Counted from the first letter of the stretch, positions 11,910-22,949 are shown. The stretch is 64,000 nucleotides of DNA from Rana temporaria (GCF_905171775.1 NC_053492.1:329370720-329434719); one strand, 5' to 3'. Numbers and translations: made by a program. Notes: generated from the letters alone by a model not told the origin.

Positions 11910-14900
11910 TTAATACCAGGCTTTCAATAGCCATGCCGGTAAGCCAGCGACTGTAAAGCAGGATGCAGTATGGGACCTTGTGACAGCAGGTCCTCTCTCA
12001 GCGGTAGACGCCAAGGGATGTCTGCTATTAGCCGCACTAGATTGGCGTACCTCCGGAGCAATTAGAATCATAGGAATCCCGTCTGCCTCCACTCTGCGAA
12101 GCAGAAGAGGAAGGAGCTTTAGAGGAGGGAAGGCATAGATTAGCCGGTACTGACTCCATGGCGCCACTAACGCATCTGTCGCATCCGCCCATGGGTCTCT
12201 TGACCTGGCCGCAAACCTCAATACCTTCCGATTGAGTCGAGACGCCAGGATATCTGCGTATGGCGTGCCCCATCTTGGGCAAAGGAGCTGAAACACCTCC
12301 GGGTGCATTGACCATTCTTCTTGGTCCAGCATCTGGCGACACAGGTAGTCCGCCTGCCAGTTTTCCACACTGGAATGTATATGGTCGACAATGCCGGTAT
12401 GCTCCTTTCTGCCCACTTTAGGATGTGAGCGACTTCTGACGCTGCAGCCGAGCTACTTGTTCCTCCTTGATGGTTGACATATGCCACCGACGTGGCGTTG
12501 TTCGACTGGATCCTGACTGGATGCCCTCGTAGCCTCTGAGACCATGTGGAGAGGCACAGCCTGATCGCCCGAAGTTCCAGGACCTTGATCGGCAAATGGG
12601 AATCCTATGGAGACCAGCGACCCTGCGTCGACTGAACCCCCAGACTCCCCCACCGGTAAGGCTGGCATCCGTCATGATGACTATCCAGTGAATGAAGGAA
12701 CGACTTCCCGGACTAAGTGCCAGTAAGGTCAGCCACCAACAAGGGAGGCCCTGACGAAGTGGCTTACCCTGATTAGACAATCCAGGGATGATGGGCGCTT
12801 GTCCCATCTGGACAGAATTTCCTTCTGTAGCACTCGCGTGTGAGATTGCGCCTATAGTACCGCCTTGAAGGAGGCCACCATGAGGCCCGGGACTCGCATG
12901 CAAAGCGGAGTGACGACCCTACTGGGATGTCAACTACGGCACCGCAGCGCGAAGGGTCTGCAACTTTTCCACAGGGAAGCAAACCTTTGCTTTGCTTTGA
13001 TTCTGAGGAGTCCAGAATCAATCCCAGATATACTAGGCATTGAGTCGTTACCATTAATGACTTCTGAATGTTCAGTAGCCACCAAAGTGTCTGAGGGTCT
13101 GATGTTATAGACACGCTCACCTCTAATTCTGAGGCTGAAGCGGCCCTCAGAAGCAGGTCAGCCAAGTAGCCGATGACAGCGATGAATTGGGGCAATCACC
13201 TTGGTGAACACCCTTGGTGCCGATGCCAGGCCAAAGGGGAGAACCACAAATTATTAGTGGTCTGCCCCGACCGCAAAGCGCAGAGATCTCTAATGCTTTG
13301 TACATATGGGGACAAATAAATAGGCATCCCTGATGTCCAAGGATGTCAGAAAGTCCCCCGGCTGGAGGGCAGTGACGACAGAGCGAACCGATTCCTTTCG
13401 GAATCTAGTACCTTCATGAAGCAATTGAGGGCCCTGAGGTCCAGAATTGGGCGAACGCCCTCTTTCTTTGGTACTACAGTACCTGCCGCCGAGAATGTGT
13501 TTTTAGCACGACAGCATCACGCTGATTCTCGGCGACAGGGTGCCGACATCTCGCACTCGCTGGAATAGTAAAAGCACATTCCAGCGAGCGCGCCGGGGAT
13601 CCGACTTGGATTCCCGCCAATTCTACACGTGGGCGGCGTTTGGTATGAATCCTGAGGGGGAACTCCCCGCCGGATTTTAAATAAAAATTCGGCATGGGTT
13701 CCCCCCTCGGGGGCATACCGGGCCCTTATAAAAGTGCCCCGCCCTGGCGGGCTTCCTCCGACGTCTTCCGCGGGAGGGGGGGGGGGTGGATGGGTGCCGC
13801 TCTTCTTCGCCGCCGTCTGGTTCTCTTCTGCCGCCGGGGGGGGTCGCTTTTATAAAAGCGCCCACCCCCCGGCGGTCTTCCTCCAACGTTTTCGGCGGGG
13901 GGTGGTGTGCTTCTGTCGGCTTCTGTCTTCTTGCTTCTTCTTCTGTCTTCTTGCTTCTTCTTCTGTCTTCTTGCTTCTTCTTCTGCTGTCTTCGTTCCTT
14001 TAGGTGTTGACACGTCGCTTCCTCCCGCTGCAATGTCGGGTGCGGCGGCTCGCACCGACTTATATAGGCCACCTACGATGTCACAGTCCCATCATGCTCC
14101 GGTACCTACCCACGTGATACCTACCCATGTGGGTAGGTACCGGAGCATGATGGGACTGTGACGTCGTAGGTGGCCTATATAAGTCGGTGCGAGCCGCCAC
14201 ACCCGGCATTGCAGCGGGAGGAAGCGACGTGTCAACACCTATAGGAACAAAGACAGCAGAAGGCGACAGAAGAAGAAGCAAGAAGACAGAAGAAGAAGCA
14301 AGAAGACAGAAGAAGAAGCAAGAAGACAGAAGCCGACAGAAGCACACCACCCCCCGCCGAAAACGTCGGAGGAAGACCGCCGGGGGGGTGGGCGCTTTTA
14401 TATTATTAAAGGGGGATCCCAGTTTCCGATAAGCCTCCTGCCCACATACCCCGACAACCAACGGCCAGGGTTGTCGGGAAGGGGCCCTGTCCTCATCAAC
14501 ATGGGGACAGGGTGTTCTGGGGTGGGGGGGGCGGCTGCAGTGCGCCCCCCTGCGGCGTGCTTTAGATACGGGTCTGGTATGGATTGTGGGGGACCCCCTA
14601 TGTCGTTTTTTCGGCGTAAGGGGGGTCTCCTTGCAACCCATACCAGACCTAAAGGCCCGATATGCCCCTGAGGGGGGAACCCATGACGGATTTTTATTTA
14701 AAATCCGGCGGGGAGTTCCCCCTCAGGATTCATACCAAACGCCGCACCTAGAATTGGCGGGAATCCAAGTCGGATCTCCCGTCGCTTCTATGACGGCTTT
14801 GTCTCCATCGCGGCAAGCCAGCTCGGCGCTGGCTCCCGCGATGGGGCTCGTAGGTGCTCAATCTCGCCGAGAAAGGGAGCGAGATTGACACAATATTGCG

Positions 14901-15242
14901 GTCACCCACTGTATGAACAGATTGGAATAAAACCCCTGAAACCGATCCTGTACTGGGACAGGAATAACCACCCCATGTTTCAGCAGGTCTTGAACTGCCC
15001 CAAATAGGGCTTCCTGACGAGTTGGTTGTAGCTGGCGGTTGGAGGTAAAAAAATCTGTTTGGAGGGCAAGATAGAGGTTCTATCTTGTACCCTGAAGACA
15101 CTACTTTGCAAACCCACCGGTCGGGGACCTGAGATGTCCACCGGGTCGCTAATTCGCGAAGACATCCCACCCACCTGAGAGATGGGTGGGGGCAAACCTT
15201 CATGCGGACGTAGCTTTGTCTGCAGGTTTGTTGAGTATGCAA
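11910..15242 (-). pseudogene. DIRS copy 2 reverse transcriptase-RNase H, broken
   Basis: Reverse-strand DIRS pol in several frames. Near 15120-14950 the N-terminal side of RT shows WVCKVVSSGYKIE and GVLFQS. After the foldback insertion, 13195-12990 gives GYLADLLLRAA and LLNIQKS with VYLGLILDS, the palm region. In the catalytic box the usual YxDD reads YLAD, so the first aspartate is alanine here. RNase H follows: VLELRAIRLCL, SNNATSVAYVNHQGG (12520-12470) and ILASRLNRKVLRFAARSRDP (12260-12200). Frame changes occur several times. In DIRS elements this enzyme copies RNA into a circular cDNA. The copy cannot be active. Confidence 0.85.
13487..14913. mobile_element. large foldback element inside DIRS RT
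   Basis: Two arms of roughly 500-600 bp are reverse complements of each other around a centre near 14128 (CACGTGATACCTACCCATGT region). Matching pairs include the GGAACTCCCCGCCGGATTTT block at 13660 with its inverse near 14700, and the TTCTGTCTTCTTGCTTC repeats at 13917-13985 with their inverse at 14265-14335. The arms differ in detail (indels). The DIRS frame resumes directly at AACAGATTGGAATAAAACC, so this is an insertion. No ORF is credible. Confidence 0.8.
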
Positions 15243-16430
15243 AACCAGGGACGTCTCAGTCCCTGAGCAGGCGCTTTATCGGCCCGTGGTCTTTTACCCG
15301 CCGTACTGAGCGGACGAAAAAAAAACGCTTGTGCGTGGTAAAGAAGGGCCCTTGCCTACGGCGTGGCTCCTTCCCCTTTTTGGACTGTGGGAGCAGTGTG
15401 CTCTACCTCCTGTAGCATCTTTAATTATGTCATCCAGGGGCGGACCAATCTTAACCGAAGTAGACCGCGTAATGCCACCGCCTGACCTGAAGCTCTGGCC
15501 AGCAGAGGAATAGTGACCAAGGCTGATTCACAAATTTTAGGCCTTGTACTAGTAGGTCAGCTAGGGATACCTCGTTGGAGGAAGCCTGAAGCTTGTAACC
15601 CATTGAGCAGCATCTTTGCCCCTTCTGTGCGTGTCTGAGACACCAGGGCCCCAACTATGGTTGGGCATACCGTCAACACACTACAGTGTACAGGTTGCGG
15701 GTGATCGCCTCAGCCGTCTCGTCTGCAGGGTCTTTGAAGGCGGGAGCCCCCTCCACTGGTAGGGTGGAGCTTGATTAATCTGGACACAGGAGGGTCCACT
15801 ATCGGGGGCGAGGTCCATCTTTTCAAGAAACTCTCTTAAAGAGGGTTCTTGGTCTGCATCTTTAGATACCTCAGAGCCAGGGTCATGAGCCAGCTGGAAC
15901 CGGCAAAGTATCTGAGTTGTCCCCAGAAGATGGCGGAGGGAGGGGGCGCTTTCTAGCCCCTATTCTTCCACGTGCTGCTTCCACCTTGGCTACAAATGCA
16001 TCTAGGATTGCCGCCTAGCGTCCACCGATAAATCGGGTGCAGGGGCATCAATAACCAGCTCAGGTGTCTCAGGGGAAAAAGCGTCTGCTTCTGACGCCAT
16101 GCTGTCCACACACCTGACACAGGGACCCCCAAACATGTAAACCACCACTCCTGGCTGCAGCAGAGAGGAGGGGTTCCCCCCCAGAAGACTCACCACCCAG
16201 GAACCGTAATAGATGTTTAGCTAGCAGAGCTGCTGCCTGCAGAGTGTGCTCTCCAAAGCTGGGATCAAAGGCTGTTTGAGGGGCTGCGATTTTTGTCAGT
16301 CCTTCAGACTGCTCAGTCGCAGTGAGTATTTGTTCATCTGCCGTTTTCAAGATGGTCTGATCCATGGTACAATGGCTGCTGATCTGACACAAGAGGCCAA
16401 CAGGGCAGAAAACCACGGTGCAGCAGAGTA
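15243..16430 (-). other. DIRS copy 2 upstream (ORF1-like) region, eroded
   Basis: Short reverse-strand frames such as 16416-16069 (115 codons) lie where DIRS elements encode their first ORF, but no domain is recognisable. The position is the only support. Confidence 0.4.
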
Positions 16431-16489
16431 ATGCAGCAGTCAGTACACCTCAGTAGAAATCACCAGAAAAATTTGGCTACAAGAAGATG

Positions 16490-16800
16490 GCCGCCAGTGA
16501 GAAAAGAAATACAGCATGGACACCAACCTGGGCGTCGACAGCATAGAGCAAGACACACAGGAAAGCAGAATCTTTTATGCGGCTTTATACATTGTGCAAG
16601 TAAAGAAATACAGCATGGACACACCAACATGGCCGCCGACAGCATGGAGCAAGACACACAGAAAAACAGAATCTCTTATGCGGCTTTATGCATCGTGCAA
16701 GTAAAGAAATACAGCATGAATACACCAAACATGGCCGCCGACAGCATGAAGCAGGACACACAGGTAAACAGAATCTCTTATGCAGCTTATACACTGATTT
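16490..16800. repeat. tandem repeat, about 75-bp unit, 4 copies
   Basis: Copies start near 16498, 16590, 16665 and 16740, and carry AAGAAATACAGCATG, ATGGCCGCCGACAGCAT and CAGAATCTCTTATGC. The array lies in the 5' leader side of DIRS copy 2. Confidence 0.8.
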
Positions 16801-17017
16801 AGTGACTTATGGTTCCCCAAGTGAAGCTCCCCAGAGGAACCCCTGCCCAGCAGCTAGCTCAGAGAGCCTAGGAGGAGGAGGGGAGAGGGGAGAAGGGGGA
16901 TAAGGCCCTTTACTCACCTCTCCAAGGATGCCTAGCTCTGTCTTCTTGCTAACGCAAGGTAGTAGCTACTTACCCTTCCTGTGGGTTTATGCTGGAAGCA
17001 TCCTGGACAGTGCATCT

Positions 17018-17487
17018 TCCGCATGGTAACGGAGATGACTGTCGGCCAGGCTACTGCGACTTGGCCCTGTAGACTGGTCCTTATGCAAGCCCTGGAGCGT
17101 ACAGCTCACCGGCCACCCGTAGAGGAACGGGCATGTCGTGGATGACCCAGCGCGCAGCTATGGTCGGCACATGGTTGATGGCCGAAACTGGGAAGAATAC
17201 AAGGATCTGGGATCCAGCCTGTCGCCCAGTCAGCAGTTGATCGAAGCACATCTACCGCATGGTAATGGAGGTGGCTGTCGGACACACTACTGCGACTCGG
17301 CCCTATAGACTGGTCCAATGCAAGCCCTGGAGCGTATAGCTCACCAGCCACCCGTAGAGCGACGGGCATGTCGTGGACGACCCAGCACCCAGCTATGGTC
17401 GGCACACGCTTGATGGCCGAAACTGGGAAGAATACAAGGATCTGGGATCCAGCCTGTCGCCCAGTCGGCAGTTGATTGAAGATCACA
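17018..17487. repeat. tandem duplication, about 235-bp unit, 2 copies
   Basis: 17018-17250 and 17251-17487 repeat the same block, for example GGGATCCAGCCTGTCGCCCA in each. It lies next to the right inverted repeat of DIRS copy 2. Confidence 0.85.
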
Positions 17488-17596
17488 GGAAAAATTTTAA
17501 TAAATAAATGAAAAATCACAAAAATTAATCCAAACTAAAAGTCTCCAAGCCATGGGCCTGAAGAGAGTCATGTCTTCTCCTTAGACTAGGCAGAAA

Positions 17597-17766
17597 AAAC
17601 TGAATTGCTTGGTGCAGGCTGATGGGATATAGTCAGTGGGACCACACCCTGGGCGGGGCGGTTCTGCTTTGAAGTTAACACTTCTGCCTAGTCACTCCTA
17701 AAGACAGATAGGCTATTCCCACTTTGTCAAGATAAGGCTATGTCCATCCATGAACGAAAGAGAAAG
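17597..17766 (-). repeat. DIRS copy 2 right inverted terminal repeat
   Basis: Reverse complement of 10464-10626, including the CAGAACCACCCCGCCCAGGG-type block, and ending CATGAACGAAAGAGAAAG at the Tc1 junction. Confidence 0.82.
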
Positions 17767-17999
17767 TTAGATTTTATTTCCATCATTTACACTTTCAAAA
17801 TTACAGAAAACAAAAAAATGGCGTCTGAAAAAGTTTGGGCACCCTGCAGAATTTATAGCATGCACTGCCCCTTTTGCAAAGCTGAGACCTGCCAATGTCA
17901 TGGATTGTTCTCAATCATCATCTGGGAAGACCAGGTGATGTCAATCTCAAAGGTTTTAAATGCCCAGACTCATCTGACCTTGCCCCAACAATCAGCACC

Positions 18000-18881
18000 A
18001 TGGGTTCTTCTAAGCACTTGTCTAGAAAACTGAAACTGAAAATAGTTGACGCTCACAAAGCTGGAGAAGGCTATAAGAAGATAACAAAGTGTTTTCAGAT
18101 GTCAATATTCTCTGTTCAGAATGTAAATAAGAAATGGCAGTCATCAGGAACAGTGGAAGATAAAGCAAGATCTGGAAAACCAAGAAAAATATCAGACAGA
18201 ACAGCTCACAGGATTGTGAGAAAAGCAATTCAAAACACACGTTTGACTGCACGATCCCTCCAGAAAGATCTGTCAGACACTGGAGTTGTGGTACACTATT
18301 CCACTATAAAGAGATACTTGTACAAATATGGTCTTCATGGAAGTGTCATCAGAAGAAAACCTCTTCTACGTCCTCACCACAAAAATCAGCGTTTGAACTT
18401 TGCAAATGAACATATAGACAAGCCTGATGCATTTTGGAAACAAGTTCTGTGGACCGATGAGGTTAAAATAGAACTTTTTGGCCGGAATGAGCAAAGGTGC
18501 GTTTGGAGAAGAAAGGGCACAGAATTTAATGAAAAGAACCTCTGTCCAACTGTTAAGCATGGTGGGGGATCAATCATGCTTTGGGGTTGTATTGCAGCCA
18601 CTGGCACAGGGAACATTTCACGAGTAGAAGGAAAAATGGATTCAATAAAATTTCAGCAAATTTTGGATGGTAACTTGATGCCATCTGTGAAAAAGCTGAA
18701 GTTAAAGAGAGGATGGCTTCTACAAATGGATAATGATCCTAAACACACCTCAAAATCCACGGGGGATTACATGAAGAGGCGTAAACTGAAGGTTTTGCCA
18801 TGGCCTTCAAAATCTCCTGACCTCAACATAATTGAAAATCTATGGATAGACCTTAAAAGAGCAGTGCGTGCTGTCTACTGA
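18000..18881 (+). pseudogene. Tc1 transposase, 3' truncated
   Basis: Cut-and-paste DDE transposase. I chose the ATG at 18000 (MGSSKHLS), because the frame upstream of it is leader sequence. The N-terminal paired-like helix-turn-helix domain holds KIVDAHKAGEGYKKI and GKPRKISDR. The catalytic domain shows WTDEVKIELFGRN (first Asp), GGGSIMLWGC, LQMDNDPKHTS (second Asp) and WPSKSPDLNIIENLW (Glu), with spacing that fits the DD34E group. About 290 codons remain of the usual 340: homology stops after DLKRAVRA, and a chance stop follows. The DIRS insertion lies upstream of the ATG and does not interrupt the frame. Confidence 0.92.
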
Positions 18882-18950
18882 TCTAACCCAGAGGCCTGAT
18901 TTTCGAAAGTCACGATAGCCAAGTCGACCGATGTTGACTTGGGGATCAGT

Positions 18951-19237
18951 CCACAAGCACCTGTGTTGAGCATACCTTTAACTGAGCCTGAATATCCTTT
19001 GGATTACAAACAAGTTAAAGTGCACCAACAAATTTACAATAGACTTCAACATTGAGGAACATTCTGGCGTTGTACAGGCTAGGCCTGGTCGAGATCGCTA
19101 GCAATTTCACTTGAAGGGATTGCCCACTAGGGGAAGCTCGAGAGCATAGACTATTTATAGCCACCTACAGACTTTATAACGTTAACATTTTTAGTATTGC
19201 TCTTATTGACTCTTGCAAAGGGCCCTTTGCAGAGTCA

Positions 19238-19275
<38 letters not shown>

Positions 19276-20498
19276 TAATCTGTTGTTTGATCTTTTATCT
19301 TTCTTAATACATGCCAAGTAAAGAAAGGACTCCCAGACTGTTTTAAAGGTGCTGGCATAAAGACAACAGACCAAGTAGAACTTTTCCCAATACACCCAGA
19401 ACAACAAGAGGGGCCCACCTCATCTAGCTCACAGATACCAGGAAGGGATAGAGAACAAGGGACAGAGGGTCCTGGCTCCTCATCACTAAACACTCTTGGC
19501 CCAGAGTTATGTGCTGTGTTAGGAGAAATTGTGGCTCAGTGCAAGAAGGATTCCCCAGATTACCTGATAACTGGATACAGGAAGCTCAGAACCTTCTCAG
19601 GGAGACAACCAGTGCCCTCATCGGAGGATGGATTTGAGGAATGGCTGGATCACGCCACTCAGGCTCTAGAAGAATGGCAATTACCCGAGAAGCACAAGAA
19701 GCAAAGGATTATAGAGAGTCTAAGGGGACCAGCATTAGAGGCCATACGCAATCTTAAACTAAGCAGAAAGGACTGTGCTGCACAGGATTATTTAGATGTT
19801 CTACAGAGTGTGTTTGGGAGGACTGAAAACACCAGTGAACTCCGCTACCAATTAGAACACTGTTATCAAAAGCCTGGAGAGAAGTTGTCTGAATTTGTTG
19901 GGCGATTAGGTAAGATCTTTCATCAGATCCTGTTGAAGAAGGGACTGGACCCAAGAAAGGTGGATGAAACCAGAGCCCAACAAGTTTTAAGGGGAGCTCA
20001 ACCTATGGATCCCATTGCCCTTCTGCTACGAACCCGACAAGGGGGTGACGTGTTGAAATACCCTGACCAGATTCGGATGATTAGAGAGGAAGAGGTTTTA
20101 CTGGATCAAAAGAATAGACACCAACCACCAGAGCCCTCAGCACGAGTCCGAGTAGTACGCACGGAGGAAGGCGACCCTCAGGTCGAGCTTCTGAGGAATC
20201 AAGTGTCCCAGCTGATGGAAATGGTGGTCGCCTTGACCAGTCAGGCGGAGGTGCTGCCTTACCAAACCAAACAGGAGGAGCCGGAGAAGTCCACCTGTAG
20301 ACAGAGTGATCAAGCAAGGAAGACAAGGAGGCTCATATTTTGCTTCAACTGTGGAGGAGTAGGACATATGAGGGAAGTTTGTCCCAGCCCAGCTAAAGCT
20401 AGTCAGCAAATGCACAAGCCGGCGGAAAACTTCAGAGGGCCCCGGTGAAGGAGTCAACCGGGTGCCCGCCTACTGTAGACAGCTCCAAAAAGACACCA
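18951..20498 (+). mobile_element. LTR retrotransposon copy A (LTR 3' part joined to gag)
   Basis: 18951-19320 matches the 3' half of the LTRs at 44486-47473 and 54836-57283, including a (TA)n tract (19241-19270). An internal deletion then joins the LTR straight to gag at an AAAG shared by both sides. The right edge at about 20498 is where similarity to copy B (49585) stops. No PBS, pol or second LTR remains. Confidence 0.85.
19322..20448 (+). pseudogene. retrotransposon Gag, PNMA-like, truncated
   Basis: The frame is open from about 19322 to the stop at 20448 without an ATG of its own. It has an alpha-helical capsid-like region (FEEWLDHATQALEEWQ, IIESLRGPALEAIRNLK, SELRYQLEHCYQKPGEKLSE) resembling the Gag-derived PNMA family. 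A C-terminal CCHC zinc knuckle follows, FCFNCGGVGHMREVC. Gag would form the capsid and bind RNA. The N-terminus is lost to the LTR-gag deletion and the end is shifted relative to copy B. PNMA similarity is from memory of the family and should be checked by profile search. Confidence 0.8.
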
Positions 20499-20676
20499 GC
20501 CCTACAGGAGGGCACTTATTGCTGTTGTCTTGTTTTTTTTTATATCTTTGTTACTTTGCAAATTTGAAAAAAATAAATATTATACAAAAAAATCCATGTG
20601 CCTGATAGGTCCTGCTTGAATAAATCTATCCTGGTAGTGTTGAAGTACAGTGATTTCCTGCCTGACAGCATCTGCA
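20499..20676. other. short unassigned AT-rich stretch
   Basis: Contains AAAAAAATAAATATTATAC. It could be the tail of the interrupted Tc1 element, but no inverted repeat end is seen. Confidence 0.3.
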
Positions 20677-21009
20677 TACCGTGTTTCCCCTGAAAATAAG
20701 ACATACCCCGATAATAAGACCTAGCATGATTCTCGGGGGGCTGCAATATAAGCTAAGCCCTACACCGAAAATAAGCCCTAGTAAAATTTGTTAAATGTTT
20801 TATTTAGGGATGTCCCAAAACCGATACTAGTATCGGTATCGGGACCGATACCAAGCATTTCCCGAGTACTTGTACTCGGGGGAAATGCTCCGATGCTTCA
20901 CCCGATACTTGTACAGTCAGGTATCGGGTGGTGGGGGGAGGTACAAGTCTTCTCTGTGTTGTCTTCCCCCCCCCATGTATTCTCCCCCGTGCCGTCTTGT
21001 TCCCCTGTG

Positions 21010-21620
21010 ATGTCTTCTCCCCGTCAGTGCTGCTCTCCCCCTGATGTCTTCTCCCCGTCCGTGCCGCTCTCCCCGTGATGTCTTCTCCCCCTCCATGCCG
21101 CTCCCCCTCCGTGCCGCTCTCCCCCCCTGATGTCTTCTCCCAGTCCGTGCCACTCCCCCCCCGTGATGTCTTCTCCCAGTCCATGCCGCTCCCCCTCCGT
21201 GCCGCTCTCCCCCCCTGATGTCTTCTCCCAGTCCATGCCGCTCTCCCCCCATGATGTCTTCTCCCAGTCCATGCCGCTCCCCCTCCGTGCCGCTCTCCCC
21301 CCCTGATGTCTTCTCCCAGTCCGTGCCGCTCCCTCTCTGTGCCGCTCTCCCCCCCTGATGTCTTCTCCCAGTCCATGCCGCTCCCCCTCAGTGCCGCTCT
21401 CCCCCCCCTGATGTCTTCTCCCAGTCAACGCCGCTCCCCCTCTGTGCCGCTCTCCCACCTGATTTCTTCTCCCAGTCCGTGCCGCTCTCCCCCGTGATGT
21501 CTTTTACCAGTCCATGCTGCTCTCCCCCCGTGCCGCTCTCCCCAGTAATGTGTTCTCCCCCGCCGTGCCGTCTCCTCCCCATCCATGCCGCTCCCCCTCC
21601 GAGCCACTCTCCCCCTCAAT
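21010..21620. repeat. minisatellite, about 25-50 bp compound unit
   Basis: Repeated CTGATGTCTTCTCCCAGTCC and GCCGCTCCCCCTCCGTGCC blocks. Open frames on both strands here are periodicity artefacts. Confidence 0.88.
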
Positions 21621-21954
21621 ATGTCAGGATGGAGAGCGGAGGTAGGAGCCGGCTCCTACCTTTTCCAGATGGACAGAGTCAGTGATCACTGACTCTGTCC
21701 ATTCACATAACTGAGCATCGTAACCTGTGTTTACGATGCTTCAGTTTATGAATGAAGAGGAGCTTCTCTCCATTCATTTCAGCTGAGGCTGCAGAGGAAG
21801 GCACTGGGGAATCTGTGTCCTCAGTCCCTTTCTCTGTCTTAAAGGGGAGATGTCAGACGTCTTTTAAGACCCCTGATATCTCACCAAAGCCTCCCAACAG
21901 GGCTAATTAAAAAAAAGAAAAATAGTTGCAATAAATAATTTAAAAAATAAAATG

Positions 21955-21956
21955 TA

Positions 21957-22000
<44 letters not shown>
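21955..22000. repeat. (ATA)n microsatellite
   Basis: About 15 uninterrupted ATA/TAA units inside the hAT element. Confidence 0.95.
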
Positions 22001-22008
<8 letters not shown>

Positions 22009-22949
22009 CACACTGACAATCCACTACCCCCACTGTCACATGACATTAAAAAAAAAGTATCGGTATTCGGTATCGGCGAGTACTTGAAAAAAAGTATCGG
22101 TACTTGTACTCGGTCTCAAAAAAGTGGTATCGGGACAACCCTAGTTTTAATCCACCTTGCAGAATGATTGCTGGAGGTCTTCTCCTCTCCTCCTGGCTGA
22201 TGCCTGCCCCCCCTGCACGGAGCGGGCCAACGCCAGTGAGACAGTGGCTCCCCCCCTCCGCTCTTCTTCCGCCTGATGCCCGTAGCCCCTCCCTCTTCAG
22301 CGCACGGAGCTGGCAGATGCCAGTGGGACACTGGCTCCCCCCTCCTCCGCTCTCCTCCCACCCGACTCCCGCGGCCCCCCTCCCTAGTGCACGGAGCGGC
22401 CCAACGCCAGTGAGACAGCGGCTCCCACCCGATGCCCGCAGCCCCTCCCTCCTCAGCGCATGGAATGGACAGATGCCAGTGCAGATCCCAGAGCAGAGAA
22501 GAAGAGCCCAAGGAAACCATGCGACCCCCAGGTCAGCTGCAAGAAAAGTATTGCCCACAAAACAATCACAATGGGAGACACACTGCACCCCACATCGGCA
22601 CAATTCCTAAAATGTAATTGCATAATTCTATAAGGATTTTAAGATGCATTTTAGGTCCTGACCTGACAGGGAGGGGGGGGAGGGGGGGGACACAGGAGAT
22701 TGATAAATGACACAGCATAAGCACTATGCAATCTATTATTCTTTAAGGGAAAGGGATTTTTTTTATAGGGTTACAACCACTTTAAGATCATTGTACATAC
22801 TGTAAAAAAATAAGACATCCCCCGAAAATAAGCCCTAGTGTGCTTTAGGTTGCCAAAATGAATATAAGACCCGGGCTTATTTTCGGGGGAAACACGGTAG
22901 TTCTGGGGGTAAAATCAGCACACAGGCAGAAGCATGTGATTCGATTCTC

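Larger units (their letters stand above)
10433..17766 (-). mobile_element. DIRS retrotransposon, copy 2 (both inverted ends present)
   Basis: A reverse-strand element with inverted terminal repeats (10433-10626 and 17597-17766), an internal complementary region (about 10690-10745), tyrosine recombinase remnants, RT-RNase H, and an upstream region with tandem repeats. It sits inside the leader of a Tc1 transposon and carries a foldback insertion at about 13487-14913. Inverted ends with an internal circle-junction copy, plus DIRS-type RNase H, make the class assignment firm. Multiple frame breaks show it is inactive. Confidence 0.88.
10302..18873 (+). mobile_element. Tc1 transposon, split by DIRS copy 2, 3' truncated
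   Basis: The left terminal repeat begins CAGTGGGGATCGAAAGTTTG right after a TA (10300-10301), the target of Tc1/mariner elements. The 5' leader runs to about 10432, is broken by DIRS copy 2 (10433-17766), and resumes at 17767 with TTAGATTTTATTTCC. The transposase frame follows. The 3' end and right inverted repeat are absent, because unrelated sequence starts near 18874. Confidence 0.9.
20805..22143. mobile_element. hAT-type element with minisatellite interior
   Basis: The ends read TAGGGATGTCCC and GGTATCGGGACAACCCTA (inverted, near-match). The flanking 8-mers GTTTTATT (20797-20804) and GTTTTAAT (22144-22151) match 7 of 8. Many ACCGATAC/GTATCGGT subterminal motifs lie at both ends. There is no transposase; the interior is a minisatellite plus a trinucleotide tract. 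Confidence 0.85.
20677..22899. mobile_element. TA-flanked MITE, interrupted by a hAT element
   Basis: The ends are CCGTGTTTCCCCTGAAAATA and its inverse TATTTTCGGGGGAAACACGG, each next to TA (20677-20678 and 22898-22899), which suggests a Tc1/mariner-type MITE. Subterminal AAAATAAGCCCTAGT occurs near both ends. A hAT element sits at 20805-22143. The remaining interior at 22190-22490 has roughly 90-bp degenerate repeats (GATGCCAGTGGGACACTGGC-like). No transposase. Confidence 0.75.

Noticed and set aside
13474..14072. Lys/Arg/Glu-rich ORFs in the foldback arms
   Set aside because: They arise from GAAGAA/CTTCTT repeats and appear in mirror form in both arms.
20804..21497. Gly/Arg/Glu-rich reverse ORFs up to 190 codons
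   Set aside because: Periodicity of the minisatellite inside a hAT MITE.
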